A stretch of DNA of 48,320 nt from Flavobacteriales bacterium (GCA_026196775.1 JAPHUD010000013.1:1-48320), one strand, 5' to 3'; numbered from the stretch's first letter, positions 26,124 through 35,110 are shown. The notes: generated by a model not told the origin, from the sequence alone. Made by a program: numbers and translations.

Positions 26124-27481
26124 TATTCTTGCGTAGTTTGTGTAACACTATTTTCTTCAAAAGAATCATAATAATCTGGTGGAAAACCATTTAAATTTCG
26201 CCATAATTCGTACCAAATAGGCACATCATGTAATAATGCTATTCCATTTGCTCCAGAGCCAACCCTAAGAGCTTCGGGCCATTTTACATCATCTTTATCT
26301 GGAGCTACTAAAATTCTATATTTACCATTTTCACTTATAAAATTATCTATGGCTATAACTTTACCTCCGTAAGTTCCATAAGAAACATTTGGCCATCCCG
26401 AAAACACTACTGAAGGCCAACCATCAAAAATAAAACGTACCTTTTGCCCCTTCTTCACCAATGGTAAATTAAACGGTTTTATATACATTTCTACCGCTAA
26501 ATCGTATTTAGCTGGCATAATACTAACCATTTCCTCGCCTTCTTTTATGGTTTCTCCAATTCCCGAACGAATAGCTTTAGTAACGTAACCTGTTTGTGGA
26601 GCTGTAATATAATACATCCCCTTACGAACAGAATAATTCATATATTGATTTTGCATTTTGGTAACTACTGCTTCAGCATCATACATATTAGATAATGCGG
26701 CATATTTTTCAGATTCGGCTTTTGATAGCTTATCACGATATTGATTCATTATGGAATTAATTTCAACCTGAGCATTAATCAATTCATTTCTGCTGGTCAG
26801 CAATTTATTCTCTGCACTTATCATTTTCGCCTGTGTTTCTTGTAATTTCAACTTTCTACTTTCCAAATCTGTAAGCGATTTTAGCCCTTGCTTGTACAGT
26901 TCTTCTTGTCGTTCAAATTGTTTTATTGCTATTTGATAATTGGTTTTAGCAGCTTCCAAATCAACACTATCTGATAATATTTTTAATTGAGCCTGTTTTA
27001 TATAATTGTTTGCTTGCTCCGTTTTTAATTTTTTAGTTTGAAGCAAAGCATCAATTTGTGTATCTAATGAATTAATCTTATCCATATACGACTTAACCGA
27101 AAGCTCTTTAGATTTTATTTGGTCCTCTGTTCTTGATAATAATTCAGGATCAAAGTATTCATCTTTAATCTCAGAAATAAACAAGATAGTGTCTCCTTTG
27201 TTCACAAAGTCTCCTTCCTTTACAAACCATTTTTCAATTTTACCTGCAATAACAGAATTTATGGTTTGTGGACGTTGGTCTGGTTGTAAAGTTGTAATAT
27301 ATCCTCTAGAACGAATGTTCTGTGTCCACGGTAAAAAAACCAACAATAATAATACAAAAAACGATACCAACAATATTCTAGTAAACACTCTTGCAGCTTT
27401 ATAATCTGTAGCTTTAGAGAAAGAAACATACTCCTTCGTATTAATCTTTCCATCTATTCTATTCGTACTTAAATTGAGCAT
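26123..27481 (-). CDS. HlyD-family periplasmic adaptor (membrane fusion protein)
   Basis: A 452-residue adaptor. A single membrane helix (ILLVSFFVLLLLVFLPW, about residues 36-52) follows a short cytoplasmic N-terminus. A lipoyl-like half (GKIEKWFVKEGDFVNKGDTI) leads into a long coiled-coil hairpin of about 150 residues (SLTDLESRKLKLQETQAKMI), then the second lipoyl half (ITAPQTGYVTKAIRSGIGET) and a beta-barrel. This is the standard order for HlyD/EmrA-type proteins linking an inner-membrane ABC or MFS pump to TolC. It starts five bases after the ABC gene and overlaps TolC by one base of the stop. Export substrate cannot be read from the sequence. Confidence 0.92.
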   Translation of the reverse strand: MLNLSTNRIDGKINTKEYVSFSKATDYKAARVFTRILLVSFFVLLLLVFLPWTQNIRSRGYITTLQPDQRPQTINSVIAGKIEKWFVKEGDFVNKGDTILFISEIKDEYFDPELLSRTEDQIKSKELSVKSYMDKINSLDTQIDALLQTKKLKTEQANNYIKQAQLKILSDSVDLEAAKTNYQIAIKQFERQEELYKQGLKSLTDLESRKLKLQETQAKMISAENKLLTSRNELINAQVEINSIMNQYRDKLSKAESEKYAALSNMYDAEAVVTKMQNQYMNYSVRKGMYYITAPQTGYVTKAIRSGIGETIKEGEEMVSIMPAKYDLAVEMYIKPFNLPLVKKGQKVRFIFDGWPSVVFSGWPNVSYGTYGGKVIAIDNFISENGKYRILVAPDKDDVKWPEALRVGSGANGIALLHDVPIWYELWRNLNGFPPDYYDSFEENSVTQTTQE

Positions 27482-27486
27482 TTTTC

Positions 27487-29223
27487 TTATCGTTTTTGAA
27501 ATACATTAGACAATAACCCTTCTTTATTTAAAGCATCGTAAGAACCATAGCCAATTGTTTGTCCTTTTTCTAAAACAAGTATAGAATCGAATTTTTTTGC
27601 AATATCTAAATCATCAGTTACTGCAATAATAGACCAAGTTTTATCTTCAGCAAAGATATAATCTAAAAAACGTTGTTTGTCAATTAGAGGAAGTTGTTTA
27701 TAACTATCTTCTAATAATAATAATCTTTGTTCCCCAACTATAGCTCTTGCTAAAATGATTTTTAAACGAACACTTTTGGGCAAATTTTTTCCTTCAGAAA
27801 GAAGTACTGTATTATAACCTTGAGGTTGAGATTCTATATAATCAATCAATCCTAAAATAGTTGCGGCATTTTTAATATCCTCAATAGTAATTGACTTTTT
27901 GCCAATTGAAATATTTTCAGCTATTGTACCTTTAAAAATATCTTCTTTAGAAAAATTATCTCCTATATATGTTCTTAAATTTTCTTTACACAGACTATTA
28001 ATAGGGTGTCCATCAAACACAATTGAACCTTTAAATTCTTCATAAAGTCCAGCAATTAATTGTAATAAAAATGATTTTCCAGCGCCACTTGCACCAACAA
28101 CACTTAATCTTTCTCCTTTCTGTAACGTAAAACTTATGTCGCTTACAATAGGTGTTCTTTCATCTTTAAATTGGTAGCTTAAATTTTTCACTTTAATCTC
28201 AATGCCATTGTTATCCTTATTAAGCTTAGTTCCATTGTCTTTTTCTAAAGGTAAATCCGTTACTAAACCAATTTTCTCAACAGCAGTTAAAACATCATAA
28301 ATAGTTTCCATGCTTAGAATTAGTTTTTCTACTGAAGCCAACACCAAAATGATGATAATTTCTGAAGCCACAAACTGGCCAATATTCATCTGTTGATTTA
28401 TTACCAAAGCACCACCTATAAGTAGTAATCCAGCAGCAATAATTACTTTAAACCCTACTAAGTTAATATACTGAGTCATTAATGTTTTAAAATGAGCTTT
28501 TCTGTAATGAAGGTATCCTAATACTTTTTCATCGGTTTTTGTTAAAGGCAAATCTGTTTCGCCAGCTAGTTTAAAAGTAGAAGTAGTTCTGGCAACTTCT
28601 TCTAACCAATGAGCCACTTCATATTTATAAGTCGATTCCGACAAACTTGTTTTTATCCCTTTTGGGATGGTGTATTTAAAAATGAGATAGACTATTATCA
28701 CTAAAACCAAACTAAACATTATGAAAACAGGATGGTAGAGTGATAATAGAATTAATCCAAAAACAATTTGTAAGGAGGCACTCGAAAAATCCATGATGAT
28801 TTTTGCCAACCCTTTTTGAACAGAAAGTGTATCAAAAAAACGATTGACTAGCTCGGGCACATAATGTTTATCTACCGATTCAGATTTAATTCTGGGAATT
28901 CGATAAGCAAACTCAAAAGCAGAACGCGTAAATATTTTTTGTTGTAGATTTTCTGTAATAGAGAGCTGCATAATTTGCATAATACCAGTAAATGCAACAC
29001 CTAATATTACAAAAATCACTAAAATAATCCACGAAGTTGAAGTCTCACCAGCGGTTAAAAAACTAATAATAGCCTGTATTCCTAATGGAATAGAAAGTGT
29101 AACTACTCCATTAAAAAGAGCATAAATATAAATACTAAATACCTCTTGCCTATCTACTTTTAATAGATTAAAGAATCGCTTTACAGGGGTTAATAAAGTT
29201 GTATCTTTTTGCTCCATTTTCAT
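27487..29223 (-). CDS. ABC exporter half-transporter with a degenerate nucleotide-binding domain
   Basis: A 578-residue protein: six-helix ABC transmembrane domain (residues ~1-330) and C-terminal nucleotide-binding domain. Start ATG 29223 overlaps the TetR stop as TAATG. The Walker A motif is intact (GASGAGKS, 377-384) and the GTIAENI segment is normal. Aligning by eye to LSGGQ exporters, the Q-loop Gln is Asp422 and the signature is LPKSV (481-485). The Walker B DE is reversed to Glu505-Asp506 (LLLLEDS), and the switch His is Asp537 (VTDDLD). Membrane part and operon (TetR, HlyD, TolC) point to a type I secretion or efflux pump. With these changes ATP hydrolysis by a homodimer is doubtful; it may bind ATP only, or pair with an active half encoded elsewhere. 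Confidence 0.9.
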   Translation of the reverse strand: MKMEQKDTTLLTPVKRFFNLLKVDRQEVFSIYIYALFNGVVTLSIPLGIQAIISFLTAGETSTSWIILVIFVILGVAFTGIMQIMQLSITENLQQKIFTRSAFEFAYRIPRIKSESVDKHYVPELVNRFFDTLSVQKGLAKIIMDFSSASLQIVFGLILLSLYHPVFIMFSLVLVIIVYLIFKYTIPKGIKTSLSESTYKYEVAHWLEEVARTTSTFKLAGETDLPLTKTDEKVLGYLHYRKAHFKTLMTQYINLVGFKVIIAAGLLLIGGALVINQQMNIGQFVASEIIIILVLASVEKLILSMETIYDVLTAVEKIGLVTDLPLEKDNGTKLNKDNNGIEIKVKNLSYQFKDERTPIVSDISFTLQKGERLSVVGASGAGKSFLLQLIAGLYEEFKGSIVFDGHPINSLCKENLRTYIGDNFSKEDIFKGTIAENISIGKKSITIEDIKNAATILGLIDYIESQPQGYNTVLLSEGKNLPKSVRLKIILARAIVGEQRLLLLEDSYKQLPLIDKQRFLDYIFAEDKTWSIIAVTDDLDIAKKFDSILVLEKGQTIGYGSYDALNKEGLLSNVFQKR

Positions 29224-29900
29224 TATTTTTCTATGGCTTTAAACACCAATTCGGTATAAAAAGCAGTGATATAATCATCTTTATCTGAAGTATCTGTTAG
29301 CCTTGGAAGATGTTCAGCAAAATAGCGTTGCAAATGAGCTCCTTCTATTACTGTAGAAATTAACATGTGTGGATACTTATAGGTTGGATTAATTTCAAGA
29401 ATGATATCGCTTACTCGTTGGACCAATTGCTTTTGTACAGCATAAGCTCCCAATTTATTATCTTGATCAACCTCTTTGGTTAAATAAGCTTTTGATGATT
29501 CAGAAATTACAATTTGGTTTAACTTCAATTCATTAATATGCATAAAACTATTGTCTTCACCTGCTTCTTGAGTTAATAATAGAATCGCTTTTCTTAAGCG
29601 TTCTACTGGTGATAGAATATTTGCCAACCCAAACATCATTTTGTATTCTGTCCAACTCCAATACCAACAATTTAAATACAATAGCAACTTATGTTTGCTT
29701 TCAAAGTAGCGATAAATAGACGCTTCCGTTGAGCCAATTGCTTGTCCTAACTTTTTAAACGTAAAAGCTTCAAACCCCATTTCATTAATTAAATCAATGC
29801 TTCCAGCTATAATTTTCTTCCCTAACTCACTTGACTCAGGGTTTTTAAGATAAACATTTTCATTTACCTTAATATTAACACTAGAAAGTAACTGTTTCAT
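29223..29900 (-). CDS. TetR-family transcriptional regulator, probable autoregulator of the export operon
   Basis: A 225-residue protein starting at ATG 29900; a longer frame from TTG 29954 would cross the promoter and operator and is rejected. Residues about 25-75 form a TetR-type helix-turn-helix: GKKIIAGSIDLINEMGFEAF, FKKLGQAIGSTEASIYRYFE, SKHKLLLYL. The rest is a helical ligand-binding and dimer domain that I cannot assign a ligand to. It is first in the operon TetR-ABC-HlyD-TolC and overlaps the ABC gene. The 23-base palindrome just upstream is its likely operator, so it probably represses its own operon until the export substrate is present. Confidence 0.9.
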   Translation of the reverse strand: MKQLLSSVNIKVNENVYLKNPESSELGKKIIAGSIDLINEMGFEAFTFKKLGQAIGSTEASIYRYFESKHKLLLYLNCWYWSWTEYKMMFGLANILSPVERLRKAILLLTQEAGEDNSFMHINELKLNQIVISESSKAYLTKEVDQDNKLGAYAVQKQLVQRVSDIILEINPTYKYPHMLISTVIEGAHLQRYFAEHLPRLTDTSDKDDYITAFYTELVFKAIEK

Positions 29901-29918
29901 ATTTATTAGTTTTAAGTG

Positions 29919-29951
29919 CAAATATAATAGTATTACTATTATATAAAACAA
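29919..29951 (-). promoter_or_regulatory. Promoter of the TetR-ABC-HlyD-TolC operon
   Basis: Minus strand: TTG at 29949-29951, a 22-base spacer, then TATATTTG at 29919-29926, an exact match to TAnnTTTG. The ATG is 18 bases downstream of the box, so the leader is very short. The palindrome at 29922-29944 fills the spacer and touches the -7 box. Confidence 0.65.
29922..29944. promoter_or_regulatory. Palindromic operator, probable TetR-regulator binding site
   Basis: ATATAATAGTA, one central T, then TACTATTATAT: two perfect 11-base arms. It occupies the spacer between the -33 and -7 elements of the operon promoter, where a bound repressor would block RNA polymerase. Length and symmetry fit operators of TetR-family dimers. 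Confidence 0.72.
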
Positions 29952-29989
29952 CAAGAACTAATCATTTTAATTAATAAATGTTAAAAAAA

Positions 29990-31423
29990 TTAATTTTCTT
30001 CAAAAAAAGCAGGATTAAAATTAACTAAATACAACTGTTTTTTAGCCCTAGTAATGGCTGTATAAAGCCATCTTAAGTATTCTACGTTAATCATTTCTTC
30101 GGTAAGGTAACCTTGTTCCACAAAAACAGCATCCCATTGTCCACCTTGAGATTTATGGCAAGTAATAGCATAAGCAAATTTTACTTGTAATGCCTGATAG
30201 TAAGCATCTTTACGAATTAATTCATTACGTTTTTTTCTATTAGGCTCGTATCCATACTCTTCCGAAATAGCATCATACAACTCCCTAAATTTTCCCGAAG
30301 GCAATGATGGAGCATCAGAAAGAATGCTGTCTAGCAAAATTTTAATTTCTAAATCTGGTTCATTAGGATAGTCCACCATACGTATAGTAATATTGGCAAA
30401 CCTAAAACCATGTTTTTCTTCAAAACCTCTAATTTTTAAAATTTCAACTATATCGCCATTAGCTATAAAACCTGCTTTGGAGGCATCATCCAGCCAAAAA
30501 TAGTTATTCTTAACCACCATCATGTAGTCGCCTGTGGCAATTTCTTCTTCTAACCATCTTATTCTCGCTCTAATCTGCAAATTAAATAAGTTAGCCCTCT
30601 TGTTACTTCGGCAAACTACCATTACATTTTCATCACCAAACTTACCATAAGCATCACTCAATTCATCTTCTAACTCCAAACCAGTAATACACTTTACGTC
30701 TATAGTATTCGCCAATTCAGGAAACATAGGCAGTTCCACTTTTTTACTATTAATTTTTGCCCTTATAAAAGTAGCTAAGGATAAAATTTCACTATCCTGA
30801 GCTTGTCTTACCACTTCATCTAACTCATAAAATTCTGGATATAAATAATAATTTTTGTGTAGCAAATCTTCATCTAAAGCAGGACTTTCTTCCACACCAA
30901 CAGGTGGTAATTGAGCAGTATCTCCAATAAAAATCAATTTACAATTGATGCCACTGTAAACATATTCCAACAAATCATCTAACAAACCCTTTTGGTTTCC
31001 CCAACTGCTATTTAGTAAACTCCCTACATCACTAATCATAGAAGCTTCATCAACCAAAAAAATAGTGTTTTGAAATTTATTTTGTTTTATACTAAAACGA
31101 GTATAACCATCTCCTCCACTTTTTAATTGGTATATCATTTTATGAATGGTAAAAGCAGGTTTTTGGGAATAATTAGCCAATACTTTGGCTGCTCTCCCTG
31201 TTGGAGCTAACAATACCGATTCAAAATTAAAATTAGGCAAGGTTTTCACCAAAGCTCCAACAATGGAAGTCTTTCCAGTTCCTGCATAACCTTTAAGTAC
31301 AAATAAACTTCTTTTTTGTTGATGAAAAACAAAATCGGTTAAGGCACCAAGTACTTGTTGCTGTTTTTGAGTTGGTTTAAACCCAAAATGCTGAAGTAAT
31401 AATTGATAAAACTGATTGTGCAT
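29990..31423 (-). CDS. RecD2/Pif1-like superfamily 1B DNA helicase (AAA ATPase)
   Basis: A 477-residue protein starting at ATG 31423; the TTG two codons earlier is not preferred. Motifs in order: Walker A LKGYAGTGKTS (Lys51), motif Ia LLAPTGRAAKVL, Walker B TIFLVDEASMI, motif III FIGDTAQLPPVG, then the C-terminal KFAYAITCHKSQGGQWDAVF and WLYTAITRAKKQLYLV typical of RecD and UvrD C-terminal domains. These make it an SF1B 5'-3' DNA helicase of the short RecD2-like kind widespread in Bacteroidota. No RecB, RecC or AddA gene is nearby, so it works alone or with unlinked partners, probably in DNA repair. It is not part of the TetR operon, whose promoter lies between them. Confidence 0.9.
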   Translation of the reverse strand: MHNQFYQLLLQHFGFKPTQKQQQVLGALTDFVFHQQKRSLFVLKGYAGTGKTSIVGALVKTLPNFNFESVLLAPTGRAAKVLANYSQKPAFTIHKMIYQLKSGGDGYTRFSIKQNKFQNTIFLVDEASMISDVGSLLNSSWGNQKGLLDDLLEYVYSGINCKLIFIGDTAQLPPVGVEESPALDEDLLHKNYYLYPEFYELDEVVRQAQDSEILSLATFIRAKINSKKVELPMFPELANTIDVKCITGLELEDELSDAYGKFGDENVMVVCRSNKRANLFNLQIRARIRWLEEEIATGDYMMVVKNNYFWLDDASKAGFIANGDIVEILKIRGFEEKHGFRFANITIRMVDYPNEPDLEIKILLDSILSDAPSLPSGKFRELYDAISEEYGYEPNRKKRNELIRKDAYYQALQVKFAYAITCHKSQGGQWDAVFVEQGYLTEEMINVEYLRWLYTAITRAKKQLYLVNFNPAFFEEN

Positions 31424-31514
31424 ATTCAAATTTTAAATAACTTCTTAGTAAAAAAACAATATTACTACAATATTAATTTTAAATTCGCAGTTACTTATTC
31501 AATAAAAAAAATAG

Positions 31515-31522
31515 TAGTTTTG
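31515..31522 (+). promoter_or_regulatory. Putative -7 box (TAGTTTTG) of the conserved membrane protein gene
   Basis: TAGTTTTG matches TAnnTTTG, 28 bases before the ATG at 31551. The surroundings are AT-rich and no -33 TTG is evident. Confidence 0.45.
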
Positions 31523-31550
31523 TTTTCAAAATTCGTTTAAATAATTAAAT

Positions 31551-32231
31551 ATGGGATTACTTATAATTATTATCTTAGCAGCAGTTGCTTTATATTTTTT
31601 ATCAAAATATGTATTAGTAGGATTATCTCCTATGATATTAAATATTGTAAAAATAGTTTTTGTAGCATTGATTGCCGTTGCAGCATATATGAACTACGAT
31701 TCTATTCAGAGTAAAATTGAATTAGAGAAAGAAATCAAAAAAAGAAATAAAGTTGTTCAAAATCAATTAGAAAACATTAGAGATGCTCAAATAGAGTACA
31801 AAAAAATTAAAGGTGAATATGCTGGAGACTTTAACAAATTACTTGATTTCTTAAACAACGATTCTATTGTACTTGTTTATTCTGAAGGCGAAGTGCCTGA
31901 CAGTTTAATTGGACAAGAGTCTAGAGCATTAGAGTTAGGTATAATTATTAGAGATACTACTAAAGTTCCTGTTAGAGAAGAATTATTTAAAGAAAACTTT
32001 GATAAAATTGTTAAAGACATGAATATTGTACCTTTTTCTGATGGTGTAGAATTTGAAATAGCTTCAGGAGAAATTGAAAAAGGTAAAGTAATGGTAAAAG
32101 TTTTTGAAGTAAAAACACCATACAAAAATGTTTATCATGGCTTAGATCTTAAAAATGAAGGGGTAGATTTAGAAGCTTATATTGCCGTAGGATCTATGGA
32201 AGAACCAACAACAAACGGAAACTGGAAATAG
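31551..32231 (+). CDS. Conserved membrane protein of unknown function with two N-terminal helices
   Basis: A 226-residue protein. Two hydrophobic helices open it (LLIIIILAAVALYFLSKYVL and ILNIVKIVFVALIAVAAYM). A charged coiled coil follows (KIELEKEIKKRNKVVQNQLE), then a soluble domain with IRDAQIEYKKIKGEYAGDFN. The latter resembles the stretch after pilin-like or prepilin-type helices in many Bacteroidota hypothetical proteins, where a text like AQxxYKxxxGxYxxxxxxL recurs. I do not recognise a named family and assign no function. It is bounded by its own promoter and by a terminator hairpin at 32255-32282, so it is monocistronic. Confidence 0.8.
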   Translation: MGLLIIIILAAVALYFLSKYVLVGLSPMILNIVKIVFVALIAVAAYMNYDSIQSKIELEKEIKKRNKVVQNQLENIRDAQIEYKKIKGEYAGDFNKLLDFLNNDSIVLVYSEGEVPDSLIGQESRALELGIIIRDTTKVPVREELFKENFDKIVKDMNIVPFSDGVEFEIASGEIEKGKVMVKVFEVKTPYKNVYHGLDLKNEGVDLEAYIAVGSMEEPTTNGNWK

Positions 32232-32254
32232 TATTTCCTTTCTAAAATATTAAA

Positions 32255-32286
32255 AATGAGTTTGGTTTAAGTCAAGCTCATTTTTT
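32255..32286 (+). terminator. Intrinsic terminator after the conserved membrane protein gene
   Basis: AATGAGTTTG and CAAGCTCATT form a ten-pair stem with one G-U pair and an eight-base loop, followed by a T-run. It separates this gene from the DUF3822-rsmD operon. Confidence 0.75.
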
Positions 32287-32303
32287 ATTTTAATACATAT
32301 ACA

Positions 32304-33179
32304 TTGAAGCTTGTAGCAAACATAAACTTATTTGACAAATCTTTTGCTGATGCTAAAGTGGTTGGCTATAAACTATATATCCAGATAAGTAAAGCTGATA
32401 TTAAGCTACTCGTTCTAGATGTCTCCGCATCTACCTTTATTGCACTAAGAGTATATTTATTAAACGATATTTATACCGACCATGCTTTAGCTGAAAAAAT
32501 TCAGCTTTTTATTAAAGAAGATAATTGGATAAACAAAAATTTCTCTTCAATAAATATTGTTTTTGTAAATAATAGAGCTACTATTATGCCTAATGCTCTT
32601 TTTAATAAAGACGAATTAGCCACTTACCACCAATATAATTTTACCCCCAATGAAACAGATAATTTTTACTTTGATAAATTCTTAAGCCTTTCTGCAAACA
32701 ACATTTATGCTGTTCCCGACTTTATTATTTCTTGTTTTGATACTGTGAAAAACAAACATTTCTTCCATTTCTCAACACCATTAATAGCTGCTGCTTTGTT
32801 GCATGCAAAAAACACCAATGCTTTATCTTTAATTGATGTACACGTGTTACCCAACTCTTTCCAAATTATAATTATAAAAAATCAGCAATTAGCACTTTAC
32901 AACTCATTCGATTATCAAACCAGCGAAGACTTTATTTACTACTTACTTTTTGTATTAGAGCAACAAAAAATTGATAACAAAAAAGTACATATTCGTTTAT
33001 TAGGCGAAGTAGAAAAAAACTCCACCATTTACACACTTTTAAATACTTATATTAACGAAGTTTCATTCTTAGAAAAAAACGATTTACTTTCAAGCTCTTC
33101 ATTAAAAATGAGTTATATTTTCGATGAAGTTTCACCAACATATTATTACTCCATTTTTCAACAATACTTGTGCGAATAA
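32304..33179 (+). CDS. DUF3822 family protein
   Basis: A 291-residue soluble protein with an ASKHA-like look (acidic beta-strands such as LLVLDVSASTFIALRVYLLN and the C-terminal VHIRLLGEVEKNSTIY). This is typical of the DUF3822 family of Bacteroidota, which lies just before rsmD. The start is TTG 32304 (TTG AAG CTT GTA); no in-frame ATG or GTG exists between it and the terminator upstream. The 3' end overlaps rsmD by ten bases, showing coupling. Function of the family is not known. Identification rests on size, content and the rsmD neighbour, so it is good but not certain. Confidence 0.8.
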   Translation: MKLVANINLFDKSFADAKVVGYKLYIQISKADIKLLVLDVSASTFIALRVYLLNDIYTDHALAEKIQLFIKEDNWINKNFSSINIVFVNNRATIMPNALFNKDELATYHQYNFTPNETDNFYFDKFLSLSANNIYAVPDFIISCFDTVKNKHFFHFSTPLIAAALLHAKNTNALSLIDVHVLPNSFQIIIIKNQQLALYNSFDYQTSEDFIYYLLFVLEQQKIDNKKVHIRLLGEVEKNSTIYTLLNTYINEVSFLEKNDLLSSSSLKMSYIFDEVSPTYYYSIFQQYLCE

Positions 33180-33706
33180 TTAGCGGAAAATATAAAGGAA
33201 AAACCATTTCAGCCCCTAAGCAACTACCAGTTAGACCAACTACCGACTTTGCTAAAGAAGGCTTGTTTAATATCATCGAAAATAATTTTGATATTGATGA
33301 TTTAACAGTGTTGGATTTATTTTGTGGTACAGGAAATATTTCTTTAGAATTTGCTTCAAGAGGTGCGAAAAACATTACCAGTGTTGATGCCAACAACCAC
33401 TGTGTGCGTTTTGTTAAAGAGACCAGTACTAAGCTTGAATTAAAGCAAATACAAGTGATAAAACAAGATGTATTTAGGTTCTTACAAAAATCTATTCATC
33501 AATTCGATTTTATTTTTGCCGATCCACCCTATCAATTAAAAGAATTGGTTGAAATTCCTGATTTAATCTTTAAAAACAACTGGCTAAAAAATGATGGTTG
33601 GTTGGTTTTAGAACATGACAAATTTGTGGAATTTAGTAATCATCCCAATTTTTTTCAACACAGAAAATATGGTAATGTTAATTTTAGTTTTTTCCAAAAC
33701 CAATAA
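33170..33706 (+). CDS. rsmD: 16S rRNA (guanine966-N2)-methyltransferase RsmD
   Basis: A 178-residue S-adenosylmethionine-dependent methyltransferase that modifies G966 of 16S rRNA during ribosome assembly. The N-terminal MRIISGKYKGKTI and RPTTDFAKEGLFNII are family signatures. The SAM loop is LDLFCGTGNISLEFASRGA and the catalytic motif is DPPY (118-121). Start is GTG 33170, inside the end of the DUF3822 gene. Length is usual (about 180-190). Confidence 0.95.
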   Translation: MRIISGKYKGKTISAPKQLPVRPTTDFAKEGLFNIIENNFDIDDLTVLDLFCGTGNISLEFASRGAKNITSVDANNHCVRFVKETSTKLELKQIQVIKQDVFRFLQKSIHQFDFIFADPPYQLKELVEIPDLIFKNNWLKNDGWLVLEHDKFVEFSNHPNFFQHRKYGNVNFSFFQNQ

Positions 33707-33709
33707 CTT

Positions 33710-35041
33710 TTGAAAGCTCATATTAACTATAAAAGTATTTGGAAAATTGCTCTTCCCATTATATTAAGCAATGTAGCGCTAAATGTAATAACTGTTACTG
33801 ACACCATTTTTTTAGGTCAGGTCAGTCATATTGCACTTGGAGCAGCAGGCAACGCAGGAATTTTTTACTTTGTATTAATTCTTACAGGAGTTGGCTTAAG
33901 CACAGGAGCTCAAATTATTATGGGGCGAAGAAATGGTGAGAAAAATTTTACTCAAATTGGAGCTATCTTCGATCAAACCATCTACTTACTTTCTTTTATT
34001 TCTTTATTAGTTTTTATATTTCTTCAATTAATTACACCAGTTTTATTAGAAACCATTACCTCCTCTCCTGCTGTTTACAATGCTACAGTGGAATTTTTGC
34101 ATTACCGTTCTTTCGGAGTACTTTTTCATTTTCTCAATTTTGTTTTTATAGCTTTCTACATAGGTACAACCAACACCAAAGTACTTATCCATACAACCAT
34201 TGCTATGATGCTAGTTAATGTGTTTTTTGATTACGCCCTAATATCTGGAAATTTCGGCTTCCCAAGAATGGAAATTAAGGGTGCTGCAATAGCTTCTGTT
34301 TTAGCTGAATTAGTGGCTTTTTGCTACTTAGTAATTTACACCCATAAAAATGCTTTTGTAAAACAATTCCAACTATTTAAATTTAAAAAAATTAATTGGG
34401 AAATAATTAATAAAACTACAAAAGTAGGCAGTCCTATTATGCTTCAGAACTTTTTAGCAATTAGCTCTTGGTTTATATTCTTTATGATTATTGAAAAATT
34501 AGGAGAAAAAGAATTAGCTATTTCTCATATTATCCGCAGTATTTACATGGTACTTATGATTCCACTTTTTGGGTTTAGCTCTGCTACCAACACTTTAGTA
34601 AGTAACCTTATCGGACAAAAAAGAGAATATAAAGTAATGACGCTTATTAAAAGAGTATTGGTGCTAAGTTTAGGTTCTACCATGGCTATAGGTATATTTA
34701 GCATATTTTTAGGAGAAAAAATTGTAGGCTTTTATACTACAGATATCAACTTAATAAACGATGCTATTCCAACCTTAAGGGTTATTAATCTAACCATGTT
34801 TTTCTTTTGTATTGCTTTTATCTTGTTTAATGCCGTTTCAGGAACAGGAAATACTAGAGTATCACTTTTAATAGAAGCTACTACTATTTCTATTTATTTA
34901 GTAGCAGCCTACTTTATTGCCATAGAGTTTGAGGCTTCCTTACCAGTGGTTTGGTGTTCTGAATTTATTTATTTTGGATTGTTAGGTATCTTCTCTTTTT
35001 GGTATTTAAAAAAAGGCAATTGGAGGAAGTTAAAGATTTAA
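33710..35041 (+). CDS. MATE-family multidrug/cation efflux transporter
   Basis: A 443-residue inner-membrane protein of about 12 helices. The N-terminal half carries IALPIILSNVALNVITVTDT and FLGQVSHIALGAAGNAG, and the second half GSPIMLQNFLAISSWFIFFM, both typical of MATE transporters that exchange drugs or organic cations for Na+ or H+. The start is TTG 33710, four bases past the rsmD stop, with no internal ATG near. It is probably transcribed with DUF3822 and rsmD, ending at the hairpin at 35076. Substrate unknown. Confidence 0.92.
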   Translation: MKAHINYKSIWKIALPIILSNVALNVITVTDTIFLGQVSHIALGAAGNAGIFYFVLILTGVGLSTGAQIIMGRRNGEKNFTQIGAIFDQTIYLLSFISLLVFIFLQLITPVLLETITSSPAVYNATVEFLHYRSFGVLFHFLNFVFIAFYIGTTNTKVLIHTTIAMMLVNVFFDYALISGNFGFPRMEIKGAAIASVLAELVAFCYLVIYTHKNAFVKQFQLFKFKKINWEIINKTTKVGSPIMLQNFLAISSWFIFFMIIEKLGEKELAISHIIRSIYMVLMIPLFGFSSATNTLVSNLIGQKREYKVMTLIKRVLVLSLGSTMAIGIFSIFLGEKIVGFYTTDINLINDAIPTLRVINLTMFFFCIAFILFNAVSGTGNTRVSLLIEATTISIYLVAAYFIAIEFEASLPVVWCSEFIYFGLLGIFSFWYLKKGNWRKLKI

Positions 35042-35075
35042 AAAATAACTTTTTTGTTTAAACTCAACCCAAAAC

Positions 35076-35110
35076 AAAAAAGACCGAACAAAATACGTTC
35101 AGTCTTTTTT
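35076..35110. terminator. Bidirectional terminator between the MATE gene and the convergent Cys-rich gene
   Basis: AAAAAAGACCGAAC pairs with GTTCAGTCTTTTTT over 14 positions, one of them a C-A mismatch on the plus strand and a G-U pair on the minus strand. A-tract on one side and T-tract on the other let it work for both strands, slightly better for the minus. Confidence 0.82.

Noticed and set aside
29954-29990. TetR start at TTG 29954
   Set aside because: It would put the promoter and palindrome inside the coding sequence and add a hydrophobic leader not seen in TetR proteins.
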